Shown here: positions 49,050-59,761 of the stretch, piece by piece
Layout: every line of letters begins with the position of its first letter
How positions within the stretch are numbered: the stretch's first letter is position 1
Assembly: GCA_003024175.1 (NCBI GenBank)
Contig: MDYQ01000018.1
Span: 124,001 to 188,000 of the forward strand
DNA length: 64,000 nt
Direction of reading: 5' to 3'
Source: Planoprotostelium fungivorum
Taxonomy: Eukaryota; Evosea; Variosea; Cavosteliida; Cavosteliaceae
Notes under the pieces: model-generated
Databases searched by the model: none
What the model saw: only the letters and a program-made list of their open reading frames with translations
What the model was told of the DNA's origin: nothing
Translations under genes and position numbers: made by a program

Positions 49050-49502
49050 AATTTTCTACAGAGTTACTGTGCCTCCCTCAGCCCTGCAAGCGTCTCTCGC
49101 TACCGGCCTGTCCATTTCGTTAGGTATGTTTCACATTTGTGATGAATCTATAGATGATTACACGAGAGGACGTCTATAGATGTCTTTCTCTCGTGGTTTG
49201 ATTCGTCAGCTCCCATCGAACATCGGTGATGGAAAGAGGCACTGGATGTGAGATAACAGGAGGAAAGATGTCAAAGAGTGAGGATCTATACCTTCTAGAT
49301 GGAGGTGTTCTGAATGATCCTGAACTCGATGTCAGCGGCTGTTCGCTCCCTCGTTGTTGTGTTCCCTTAGCTTCAGCTGAACACAATTAACAAAAAACAG
49401 CGTCAGTAATGTCGACGCCCAGACTCGTTACGAAAAACAAACAACGGACGTCGACGTTCTCTCTACACTCATTCTTTATGTTCGGTGACGCTTTCAACTT
49501 CA
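49050..49502. other. Intergenic interval with exon-like minus-strand segments
   Basis: About 450 bases between the JmjC gene and dUTPase. On the minus strand, 49378 to about 49290 looks like an exon (acceptor TTCAG, then GTQQRGSEQPLTSSSGSFRT, donor GTATAG), and 49250 to 49155 could be another. I could not connect them to a start codon in frame. They may be 5' exons of the JmjC gene or an unrecognised small gene. Confidence 0.3.
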
Positions 49503-50046
49503 TCACTGTTTCATGTTCGTAGAGCCATATCCACCCTCTCCTCTCACTGTCTCGTCCAGCTCTTCGACCTCTAAGACTTGTGGCGTGTGGATGCGCTCCA
49601 ATACCAGTTGTGCAATGCGCTCTCCCTTGACCACTTGAAATGGAACATTAGAATGGTTGAAGAGGACCACTCCGACGTTTCCTCTGTAATCGGCATCAAT
49701 CACTCCGGCACCCACATCGAGGTGATTCTTCCATGCGAGAGAGGAACGACAGGCTGTCAAGATTAGAGGAGGAAAAATAAGAGAACGATGGGGCGCACCG
49801 ATTCTTCCATAAGTTCCCTCAGGAACAGCGATGGCCAGATCAGTCTTCACAATTGTCTTTCCGTGGGGTTCAATCACGTGGTCGTGGGCACTGATTGATG
49901 TGAGAATCAGTCTGATGAACGAGAGAAACACACGCGGAGAGATCGTATCCAGCGGCGAGAGCGGATGCTCGTACGGGAAGGATGGCATCTGGGCTGAGGC
50001 GCTTCACTTTGAGTGGTCCTGGTTCTCCGCAGCAGGTTCTTGTCAT
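49503..50046 (-). CDS. dUTP diphosphatase (dUTPase)
   Basis: Hydrolyses dUTP to dUMP and keeps uracil out of DNA. The trimeric-dUTPase motifs are present in order. Motif I is [11 protein letters not shown] (after [20 protein letters not shown]), motif II is VPEGTYGRI, motif III is [14 protein letters not shown] with the catalytic Asp and the YRG uracil pocket, and motif IV is [13 protein letters not shown]. The C-terminal motif V is [10 protein letters not shown], close to the family's RGxGGFGSTG, ending NMKQ at 49503-49505. The start at 50046 was chosen as the first ATG before motif I. Three introns interrupt it. It is divergent from EMC5 across about 160 bases, with TATA-like AT runs on both sides (about 50052 and 50168). 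Confidence 0.95.
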
Positions 50047-50209
50047 GATGGATCTATTATATATGGTGGTGAAGTTGGCTCTCTTGCTGTGTCCACTTAT
50101 GAATGAAATCATGTAACGGTTCAAATCGGAGCGTTTTGGCGCGAGGTCTGCGGAAAGGACTTGGTCTACATATAAATAAATTGCAATTTTTCTCACACAT
50201 CTGATCATC

Positions 50210-50717
50210 ATGTCATCTCAAGAGTCGACTTTATTGGGTCGTCTTGTATCGATCGTAGGAGCTCTCGTTTTGTTACACAGTGCTTATTCAGGAATACAAC
50301 GTGAGACAGTCGAATCGATCAAACATGCAATGCAGCAGAGCAATTCAATCTCGAGCTGATGATTCTAAAAATCAGTCACTAAGCGTCAACAGAGAGACAA
50401 TTTCAAAAGACATATGGAAAAGACGAAGAGGGATTACCACTTGATGTGAGCTTTGAAAATTGTCGATCGTCTCACAATACATAAGCTCTCCATCGAATGT
50501 ATACTTGGACTGCTCGTCTGTTGCGTAGGAATCTCCATGTGGGCAGGTACATTGAAACCCATTCGATTGGCAACTGCCTCTTCTCAAAGGTAAATCCAGA
50601 CGTGTCCTCTTTATTCATCGCCTTCACAGCACCTTCGAAATGACCCATCATCGAACGGACTTCATGACCTTCCGCAACCGCTCCAAACTCTACGCCCAAC
50701 TCCAATCCAAGAAATAA
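50210..50717 (+). CDS. ER membrane protein complex subunit 5 (EMC5/MMGT1 family)
   Basis: A small two-helix subunit of the ER membrane insertase that places tail-anchored and multipass proteins. Four short exons give MSSQESTLLGRLVSIVGALV, LLHSAYSGIQ, then GKDEEGLPLD, then LSIECILGLLVCCVGISMWA, then EMTHHRTDFMTFRNRSKLYA, ending QLQSKK. The helix-loop-helix order, LPLD before helix 2 and the DFMTFRNR motif are EMC5 signatures. The Q-x2-Y Lys-rich end is as expected. Introns are about 50 to 70 bases. Boundaries of exon 2 are uncertain by a few codons. Confidence 0.85.
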
Positions 50718-50930
50718 AACTGAATTGAGCCAACTCTGTTCGGTGAAGCACATGATCATGTGGACCCACCCGGGTCTCTTTCTAAGCTCAAGCCGCTGAC
50801 GAGACCATCGGGCACGGAAAACCCGCTGACATCATCATCGGGACAGCGGGCCCCGTGACGTCGGCGATTGTCTTCCTGCTGATATCGCCCGCCAACGTTT
50901 TCGATCTTACTTGATTCATTCATCCAAAGT

Positions 50931-53900
50931 ATGGAAGAAGATAAGACGTTTCACTTGGTCGCATTCCCCGGCCAGGCAAACTCTCCCCTGGTGGGAGAAG
51001 GACCGACACCGGTCCACATCGATGTAGAGGACAGCGTCAAGAGATATGTACAGACACAAGAAGAACTCGATAGACAGTCCATCGATGGGTATATAGACGT
51101 TCGATCACCTGATGGTCGCTGATGATATCATCAGATCGAGAGTGAAAGATCCGGAGAAACAGGCGGAACCGACGGAGAGATTCAACTTGAGGGATTACTT
51201 TGAGAATTCCGTGCGCACGGCGAAGGAAGCTGGAGGGGGAGCCAAGAGAGTCGGAGTTTCCGTTCGAAATCTGACAGTCGTCGGACAAGGTGGACCGTCT
51301 CACCTTCACCGATGCAGGACATAGTTGATGATGTTCAGGTGCATCCGCGTCGGTGTTGGCCGACCTGTCCACTCCCTTTCGGTTCTTAGGGAATCTCATC
51401 AATCCACTCTACTGGATCCGAAATGCATCGAAGGTCACACCGACCTTCGACATCCTTCACGAGGTAGACACATTCTGTAGAGATGGAGAGATGCTGCTCG
51501 TGTTGGGAAGACCTGGATCAGGTACGTAACGCATGATCCACCCTGCTGATCGACTCAGGATGCTCTACTCTATTACGATTGATGGCCAACCAGAGGCAAG
51601 GGTATCTCGACGTGAAGGGCAGCGTACACTACGCCGGTGTACCCGCAGAGGTGAATGCATTGTAGACGGAACGATCTGACAAAAACAGGAATTTGGAAGA
51701 TTCTCCGGGGAGGCCGTGTACACACCAGAAGAAGATTCTCACTTCCCCATTTTGACGGTGAGACAGACGCTCGACTTTGCTCTCAAGACAAAGACCCCCG
51801 GGAATCGATTGCCTCAGGAGGGAAAAGAAGAATTCAGAGAGAAGATGTTCGATCTCCTATTGACCATGTTCGGCATGAAGAAGCAGGCGGACACGGTGAG
51901 AGAGGATGGAATGTGACGTGTCTTGACGTCATCGACAGCTGATCGGAAACGAATGGGTCAGAGGGTTATCCGGAGGAGAGAGGAAGAGGATGACGATCAT
52001 AGAGGCCATGGTGGGATCACCTGCAGTCTGTTGTTGGGATTGCTCTACGAGAGGACTCGACGCTGCATCTGCCCTCGATTACACGAAGGCTCTCAGAGTC
52101 ATGACCGATACGATGAAGAAGACGACGGTGGCTTCCTTCTATCAGGCATCGGAGAACATTTACAATCAATTCGATAAGGTGAGAGGAGAGGAGAGGAAGG
52201 GACTGATGGAGAAGGTGATCATCTTGGAGAAGGGAAGAGTCATCTATTTCGGCCCCGTGGAAAAGGCCAAGGACTATTTCATCTCCCTCGGATTCGAGTG
52301 CGAACCCAGAAAATCAACACCCGACTTCTTAACGGGAGTGACCAACTTTCAAGAGAGGAAGATCAGAAAGGGGTTCGAAGACACTGCTCCCACCACTTCC
52401 TTCGAGTTTGAAGCCGCCTGGAAGAAGTGAGGACGATCTCCTCCCTCTCTGTCGTTTCTCATTTGAATCAGATCGACACAATACAAGGAGATATTGGAGG
52501 AACAGAAGCAATACGAAGAAGTGATCGTGAAGGAGAGCCCCTTCGAAGAGTTCAAGCAAGAAGTGAAAGACACGAGAGCCAGAGGGGCGAGGAAGTCTTC
52601 TGCTTACACCGTGTCTTTCTTCGAGCAGGTGAGAGAGAAGACGTGGAAGCTATATTCATTCGAACAGGTGAAAGCTCTCACAGTGAGACAAGTGCAATTG
52701 ATCTGGATGGACAAATTCGATCTGGTGACGAGGTACCTCTCTGTCATCGCCCAAGCTCTCATCTACGGGAGTGTCTTCTTCAATCTCTCTCGCGATCCTT
52801 CTGGTGGTTTCTCACGTGGAGGTGCCATCTTCAGTGGTCTCATCTTCAACGCTTGGGTGAATATCCTCTTCTGATCTGTTCTCTGCTCACCACTCCCAGG
52901 CTTCTCAGGCTGAATTACCCATGGCCTTTTTCGGGCGTAGAACCCTACAGAAACATAAATCGTACGCCATGTATCACCCGGCCGCTTATCACATCGCACA
53001 GGTGCGTCATCACCTGGAGGGTATAGATGTGACTAGAGAACAGGTCGTCGCCGACATACCCGTGATGATGACACAAGTGGTACTCTTCTCTCTCATCACC
53101 TACTTCATGTGGCAGTTGTCACAGACGGCAGGCCAATACTTTGTACACCTTTTCACCCTCTTCATCTTCTCCATGACCATGGCCAATTTCTTCCGTCTGT
53201 GTGCCAACACCAGTCCATCCGTATACATCGCTCAACAAGTCATGATCGCAGTCTTCATGATCATGATCACTTACTCGGGTTACATCATTCCGAAACCAAA
53301 GATGCACCCATGGGTGAGTACCTCTCTTCCTTCTCTCTTTGACCTTCCGCAGTTGGGATGGTTCTATTACATCAACGTCTTCGCATTTGGATTTCAGGGT
53401 CTGTTCTCGAACGAGATGAGGAACATCTCTTTCGATTGTTCTGGACCGGGTCAATCGATTCCTTCGGGAGAAGGTTACACCGATGCCGCTTACAAGACTT
53501 GCATCATGGCTGGTGCAGCTCCTGGCTCCAGCTTTGTCGCCGGTCGTGATCACCTGCAGAAGGTGAGAATAGAGAGTCACACTCCTCCTGAATATCTACA
53601 GGCGTACGAGATCGATGTGGATCACCAACAACTGAACATCGTGATCATCTTCCTCTTCTGGATCACCTTCACCGTGTTGAACATGATCGCCATGGAATAC
53701 CTCGACTTCACTGGAGGTGGTTACTCTCACAAGGTCTACAAGAGAGGGAAGGCTCCCGCGGAGAACACCCAAGATACTGAGAAGGAGCAACAGCGTCTCG
53801 TACAACAGGCCACCGATTCAATGTCTCGCACTCTCACATTGGTACGAACATTCCATTCTCAAACGACATCTGATGGAGGGGCAGAAAGGAGGAGTGTTCA

Positions 53901-56051
53901 TGTGGAAGGAAATGAAATACACCGTACCGGTGGGCGGAGGAGATCGATTGTTGTTGGACGATGTAGAGGGCTGGATCAAGCCAGGACAGATGACAGCCCT
54001 CATGGGTGCATCCGGAGGTGAAGATCTCGAAGAAAGTCACGACTGACGACATCAGCTGGAAAGACGACCCTCTTGGACGTGCTGGCCAGGAGAAAGACCA
54101 TGGGAACCGTATCAGGTACCGTTCGATTGAACGGAAAGCCTCTGAAGGTGAGAGAGAAGGGGAGAAGGGAGATTGACGGGGACAGATCGACTTCGAGAGG
54201 ATCACTGGGTACGTCGAACAGATGGACGTTCACAATCCTGGACTCACAGTCAGAGAGGCCCTCCTCTTCTCCGCGAAATTGAGACAGGGAAGCAACGTAC
54301 CACTGGAAGATAAGGAGAGATACGTGGAGACCATCTTGGTCATGATGGAGATGCAGCACTTGGGTGATGCTCTCATCGGAACGTTAGAATCTGGTGTGGG
54401 AATCTCTGTTGAGGTGAGAATCGTTCGGAGAAGGAACAGACTGATGGGAACAGGAGAGGAAACGACTGACGATCGGAATGGAGTTGGTGGCGAAGCCTCA
54501 CATTCTCTTCTTGGTGAGGATCTTTCGTTCATAGAGAGATGGAGATATTGAAGGCATACAGGATGAACCCACTTCAGGATTGGATGCCCAATCATCGTAC
54601 AACATCATCAAGTTCATTCGCAAGTTGGCCGATGCAGGAATGCCCTTGGTGTGCACCATTCACCAACCTTCATCGGTTCTCTTCGAACACTTTGATCGTC
54701 TCCTTCTCTTGGCCAAAGGAGGAAAGATGGCTTATTTCGGCGACATCGGTCCTCAGTCTTCCACCCTCATTCAATATTTCACCAAGGTACGTCTACTCTA
54801 TCATCTTCCTCGATAGAGAATGCACTCTCACTCGTTATCGATTCTAACGAGACCATAGAACGGCGTTCGAACTTGTTCGCAAGAGGAGAACCCAGCCGAG
54901 TACATGTTGGAGGCCATCGGAGCGGGAGTATCAGGAAACACGGACAAGGACTGGCCCCAGATCTGGTTGGATTCAGAAGAGAGACAGACGGTGAAGGACG
55001 AGTTGAACAGGAGCTTGGACAACGCAGAAGACAACAAGGGTGAAGAGAAGGCGACGGAATTTGCCACGGGTACACTGTACCAGACGTGGGAGGTGTACAA
55101 GAGGATGAATCTGGTCTACTGGAGAGATCCCTACTACAACATCGGACGTCTGTGGCAATCGGCACTGGTTGGACTCATCAACGGGTTCAGCTTCTGGCAG
55201 CTGCAGAACTCATCATCGGACCTTCAGTCTCGCATCTTGTGCATCTTTCAGTCCATCATCTTGGGTGTCATGCTCATCTTCAATGCCATGCCCATCTTCT
55301 TCATGCAGAGAGAGTACTTCCGCAGAGATTATGCCAGGTGAGCCTCAACTTCCTCTCCTCTCCTGACGAGAGCAGTAAATTCTACTCCTGGTTACCCTTT
55401 GCCGTATCCATCGTGCTGGTGGAGCTCCCTTACCTGACTCTGGCCGGTACACTGTCCATGGTGTGCTCCTATTGGTCAGCTGGTCTAGATTCCACACCCA
55501 TCAACGGGTTCTACTACTGGATCCTCTTCGTCCTCTTCCTCTTCTACTGTGTCGCCTTCGGTCAGGCCATCGCCGCCTTTGCCATGAACATCGTCCAGGC
55601 CATGCTCCTCCTTCCCCTCTTGGTCGTCTTCCTCTTCCTCTTCTGTGGTATCTTACAACCCCCCGCCAACATGCCTTACTTCTGGAGATCATGGATGTAC
55701 CCACTGGACCCCTTCCGTTACTTCTTGGAGGGATTCGTCACCGACATCCTCACTGACGTCAGAGTCACTTGCTCGGCGGAAGATCTGTATGTCTTCCAGC
55801 CTCCCCCCAACCTCACATGCGGTCAATACACGGACGATTTCATGCGAACGGCCAGTGGTTACATTCAAGATCCGAACGCCACGAGCGACTGTGGATACTG
55901 CAGCTACCAGAGAGGTTCAGACTTTTACGAGACCATTCCCTGGACTGAATCTCATCGGTGGAGGGATTTCGGTATCGGTATCGCTTATTGGGTGTTCAAC
56001 ATCCTCTTGGTCGTTCTCTTGGTCTGGGTCAGCAGAAAGCCTCGTAGATAA
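50931..56051 (+). CDS. Full-size PDR-type ABC transporter (ABCG subfamily)
   Basis: A plasma-membrane exporter with the reverse (NBD-TMD)x2 order. Start at 50931 ([20 protein letters not shown]). NBD1 has the atypical Walker [13 protein letters not shown] (Cys for Lys), typical of PDR NBD1, the signature [13 protein letters not shown], and [19 protein letters not shown]1 contains [19 protein letters not shown] and [19 protein letters not shown], a large extracellular loop with several Cys, and [20 protein letters not shown] at its end. NBD2 has [19 protein letters not shown], the degenerate signature [16 protein letters not shown] and [17 protein letters not shown], as in PDR NBD2. TMD2 runs through [18 protein letters not shown] to the final helix and ends RKPRR at 56049-56051. 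Pumping of xenobiotics or sterols is the family norm; the substrate here is unknown. Confidence 0.95.
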
Positions 56052-56075
56052 ATGAAGATCGAGATACAAGCGTTT

Positions 56076-57827
56076 CTATTTGATGAAGGCAGCGACCGTT
56101 CGAGCCAGCATCAACCAGAGACCGGCCTTCGATCGCAGTTCGATGTCCTTCTCGTAGGCGTCCAGATCTGATCTCAATTTATCCAACGAGTTCGATCTGA
56201 TCACGTCAGTCCCTCCCTCTTCTAGATGCATCTCACGTGTTGGATGGTCTCTCCATCGTTATCGATCTCATCTTATACATACTCCTGTACAGTGCCTGCA
56301 GTTCATCATTGATGATCGCCAGGATGTGTCTGCAATTCTTTGAATCTACCGATGACCTACTGAACATCGTTAGACAATCGTCTCTTCATGCAGATCACCT
56401 GAATTCTTTCAACTTGACTGAGAGGATGTTCTTCAGTACATTGCTCGTCTTAACCTTCTGAATCGCCCCCTCAGGCGTCGTTATTTCCACCGTAGAATCA
56501 CATTTCTGCGTCTCTCAGTTTCATCCTCACTTTCATTCTCACCATGGATTGTGATCTCCTCAGTAAGGTGACGATCTGTTCTTGGTGCGTTCTGTTATGC
56601 CATTGCATTGGTATGTTGGATAAGAACGTACTGCACATATCGAAGATGTCCTTTCATGAAATGAGTGATGGAACGTATGGACTATTGAGTACCTCCTTTC
56701 TCCCTTTGTAGAGAGATTGCAGCATGATCAAGTGAGTGTGAGAGAAACCATATTTACCACCTCTTCTCTCCGATATCATCGAGATGAATTCTGAATCCGC
56801 TTGATAGCTCGACAATTGCTCTAATGTTTCGATTTGCTCCTTCTCATCTTCAGATCTGTAGATCATCACATGCTCACCCTCAGGATGTTGATGCTCAATG
56901 GATCAGTGCTCTCCTCGCTGGACGATACGATCTTACCCGACGAAGAGGAAGACGATGATGATATCGGTGATCTAATTTCCATTCAGATTCTCACGTGTCG
57001 TCGTCTATCGTTACATACACCATGGGATTTACGAATAAGGTCCGTTTCACAGAATTTGGCTTATCTCGAGATAATGTCTCGTATAATCGATGCTTCTTTT
57101 GATTGTACACGTTACCGATGATATTCCTCTGTATCGCTCTCTATTCTCATCTCAGCCACACGATGATCAGATGACGATGACATCTCGTGATGATGAAAGA
57201 GATGAAAGACTCACAACGTGTACCCAAGAGAGGGGCCACAGAGGAGATAAGTTCAACGAACGTCTGAGATGTCGATCGAATAAGTTAGATGATCCACAGC
57301 GGATGCAGGGTGAGAGGTACAAGATGTCTTCGTGTCCTCTCCTCTCTTCTTCTCTCCTCGGTGTTCTCTGGGCTCCCATTGGAGATGGGCTCTTGCTCTC
57401 GTTCTTCCCTCCTTCTCCCGTTAATCTTCTTCGTTCGATTTCTCTCACCATCGGGGGATGCATTGTCAAAAGTGACGTCCTTATCTGTCTCTTCGTTGAG
57501 TGTTGATGTCGGTTTCATGTCTCTCACCGTCTGATTCTGAGTAATGAGTCATCTCGAGGTTGTCGTCTAATGGATGATCATCAAAGATGACACCCACGTG
57601 CCCCATCTTCCTCCTCTTGTTCTATTTCCGTCAGTTTCTTCTTCGTTTCGATTCATCGTCGCTTCGTCTCTCACCGTCTGGTGGCGATCTGGAGTTTCCT
57701 CCAAGAGTTCATTCTTGTGTTGATCTTTCAATGGTGTGGAATGTCTTGGAAGTGCGATCGATTCGACCCAAGCTTGGTTCTGTTTCACCTCTGAGCCATC
57801 AAAGAAGTCCATGCATACGTCACACAA
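56076..57827 (-). CDS. Unrecognised helical protein
   Basis: Exon-like pieces on the minus strand: MDFFDGSEVKQNQAWVESIA and STPLKDQHKNELLEETPDRH at the start, an Arg/Glu-rich, probably disordered stretch (GRRREEREQEPISNGS), then SEDEKEQIETLEQLSSYQAD, SEFISMISERRGGKYGFSHT, HLIMLQSLYKGRK, DIFDMCSTFLSNIPMQWHN, TSNVLKNILSVKLKEFR, HILAIINDELQALYRSMYKM and KDIELRSKAGLWLMLARTVA. The C-terminal half looks all-helical. I recognise no family. The start at 57827 is a guess because upstream exons may exist. The stop (56076-56078) faces the ABC transporter stop across 24 bases. Confidence 0.5.
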
Positions 57828-58096
57828 TAAAAGTGCAACGCTACAGAGAGGGCTGTTACTATTTAGTCATCGATAGAGGCAGAGATGAGATACCATTCGA
57901 GAGAGCAGCCGTAGGAATCACCCACTGGATGATTATACTCTTTGAGATCAGTGTTTAATCCCGTATGATAGGCTAGACAATTGATATTAGGACATCTGAA
58001 TATGACCTTATTTGAGCTCATTGTTACTCGCGATGTGATCTCGGAGATCTGTTGACATGAGCAATCCTATTATTTATCCTATCCATCACAGAAAAT

Positions 58097-59141
58097 ATGT
58101 CAGCAACAGATCGTGAACTCCACCGCCTCTCGCTCGTCGGAGACGATGAAGTCCATGAACATGAATTGGTTCACGATCCTCAAGTGCTTGAGCCGGAAGA
58201 TGAGCTGGAGGAAGATGTAGGACAACCATCTGATTCTTTCAATCCTCCACAATTGACTCTGAAGGTATGTCAATCGTAGCAGGCTGTAGCCTTTGACCTT
58301 CTGAGCAGGAAGTCGTGAAGCATTCTGCAGAGCAATTGGAAGGATATCTCGTTCGAAGGGGGAAAGGACATCTCTCACGGAAGAAGATAGGAGATATGGA
58401 CGATGTGGAATTATTCGAATTGATGTCCTTGTGTAAATCAGTCAGAGAGAGGATCAAATACAGTGTCAAGACAGTTAGGGGAAAGACGTTAGACGGTCGA
58501 ATATCCCTCTCGAAAGAGTGAGTCCATGATGATCATCCTGTATACCGCTGATTGAGGGATAGCATCATCAATCGATACAAATTAGACAACTTCAAATCTT
58601 GGGTACGATCTCTACCGACCGATCAGATATCCTCGAGCATACACGAATGGACGTCTAGGCAGAGGAAAGAATTGATTCTAAAAGCCTACAAGTGCTGCAA
58701 CCTCCATCGCCTGCCTCGAAAATGGAGAGAAGATTACGAAATGAATCCCATGGACATCATCGAGGGTCGATCGGCCATCATTCCTCAACCACTCGATGCA
58801 ACCCATGTCTCTACAAATCCTCTCGTCTTCAAGAACACACCCATCAATACATATCAGAACAATGTGGTCAACACGATAGAACCACCCGTTCCTGCACCTT
58901 ATCAGGTCAACACAGGACTCATCTCATCAGTGAGTGAGGAAAGAGATGAATGGGAGATTGAAGAGAACAGGATGCCAATCTGATGACGGAATTAACGTTC
59001 ATCAAGAACACTCTGATAGGACTATCGGGGAGAATCGAGAGATTGGAGAGGAGGTTGGATGATGGTCTCCCCATCTCAACTGATGCCGTCTCAATACCAA
59101 AGAATGCTATCAGAGACTTTTTACAACAGATAGGACAATGA
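58097..59141 (+). CDS. Unrecognised protein with acidic N-terminus and C-terminal coiled coil
   Basis: Four exons. MSATDRELHRLSLVGDDEVH opens an acidic stretch (EPEDELEEDVG). Then comes EGYLVRRGKGHLSRKKIGD with DVELFELMSLCKSVRERIKY, then NRYKLDNFKSWVRSLPTDQI and YKCCNLHRLPRKWREDYEMN, then a Pro/Asn/Thr-rich linker. The last exon, spliced at TCA|GAT, gives TFIKNTLIGLSGRIERLERR, a short coiled coil, and ends FLQQIGQ at 59141. The HLxRLPRKWREDYEM region looks like a folded helical domain. I recognise no family. Nothing in the neighbours suggests a role. Confidence 0.55.
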
Positions 59142-59318
59142 ATCGCTCTTTGAAAGTCTGTGTGAATCATTCTATTTGATAATTGGATTTATCTCCTCGT
59201 GAATCGCTTGAGACGTACGCAATGTAGATGAGATGAGAAAATTGGATGAAATCTTGAGGGCTTGCGAAACCACAAACACGAAAAACGGACACAACGCAAC
59301 TACACAACAATCTCACAC

Positions 59319-59719
59319 ATGTCTTCCAACGATAACACCCAGAAAGAACAGAAGAGCGGTCTCTCTCAGATGTCGGTGAGTCGCAGCCATCATGTTCTCC
59401 TCTAACATCGCCCGTCAGGACGCTGCCTACAATGGAGCCGTCGGCACAAAGGATTTCGCTGTGGACACCACCACCAAGGGCGTAGGTCTCGCTGCTGATG
59501 GTGTCAGCGCAGCTGTTGGTGCTGTGGGCTCTGCTGCTTCTCTCATCGGTAACACTGCCGCTGGTCTCTTCTCTGGTGCTGGCCAGACCGTCAGGTGAAT
59601 CTATCACTTTCTGTTGTTGCTTATGTGAGAACAGCGACGCGACGACCGCTACATCCAACTTTGTTCAAGGAAACAAGCCTCAGGGAAAGAATGCTTCTGA
59701 TGCCGAGGATAAGCAATAA
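59319..59719 (+). CDS. Small Ala/Gly/Val-rich protein, LEA-like or synuclein-like repeat
   Basis: Three exons encode about 100 residues: MSSNDNTQKEQKSGLSQMS, then AAYNGAVGTKDFAVDTTTKG, VGLAADGVSAAVGAVGSAAS, LIGNTAAGLFSGAGQTV and SDATTATSNFVQGNKPQGKN, ending ASDAEDKQ. Alternating Ala/Val/Gly with evenly spaced small polar residues suggests an amphipathic helix like those of LEA or synuclein-type proteins, or a membrane-inserting hairpin. No catalytic residues are present. Splice joins at gtgagtcgc...gtcag|GAC and at GTCAG|gtgaatc keep the frame. Its compact, high-quality codon use suggests a well-expressed gene. Confidence 0.65.
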
Positions 59720-59761
59720 ATACGAAACGCATCTGATGTTGTTCATCCTGACTAAGCACGG

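Noticed and set aside
50760-50900. GC-rich block with short inverted repeats before the ABC transporter
   Set aside because: It has CCACCCGGGTC and GCGGGCCCCG words but no extended stem or RNA-gene signature, so it is probably just promoter sequence.
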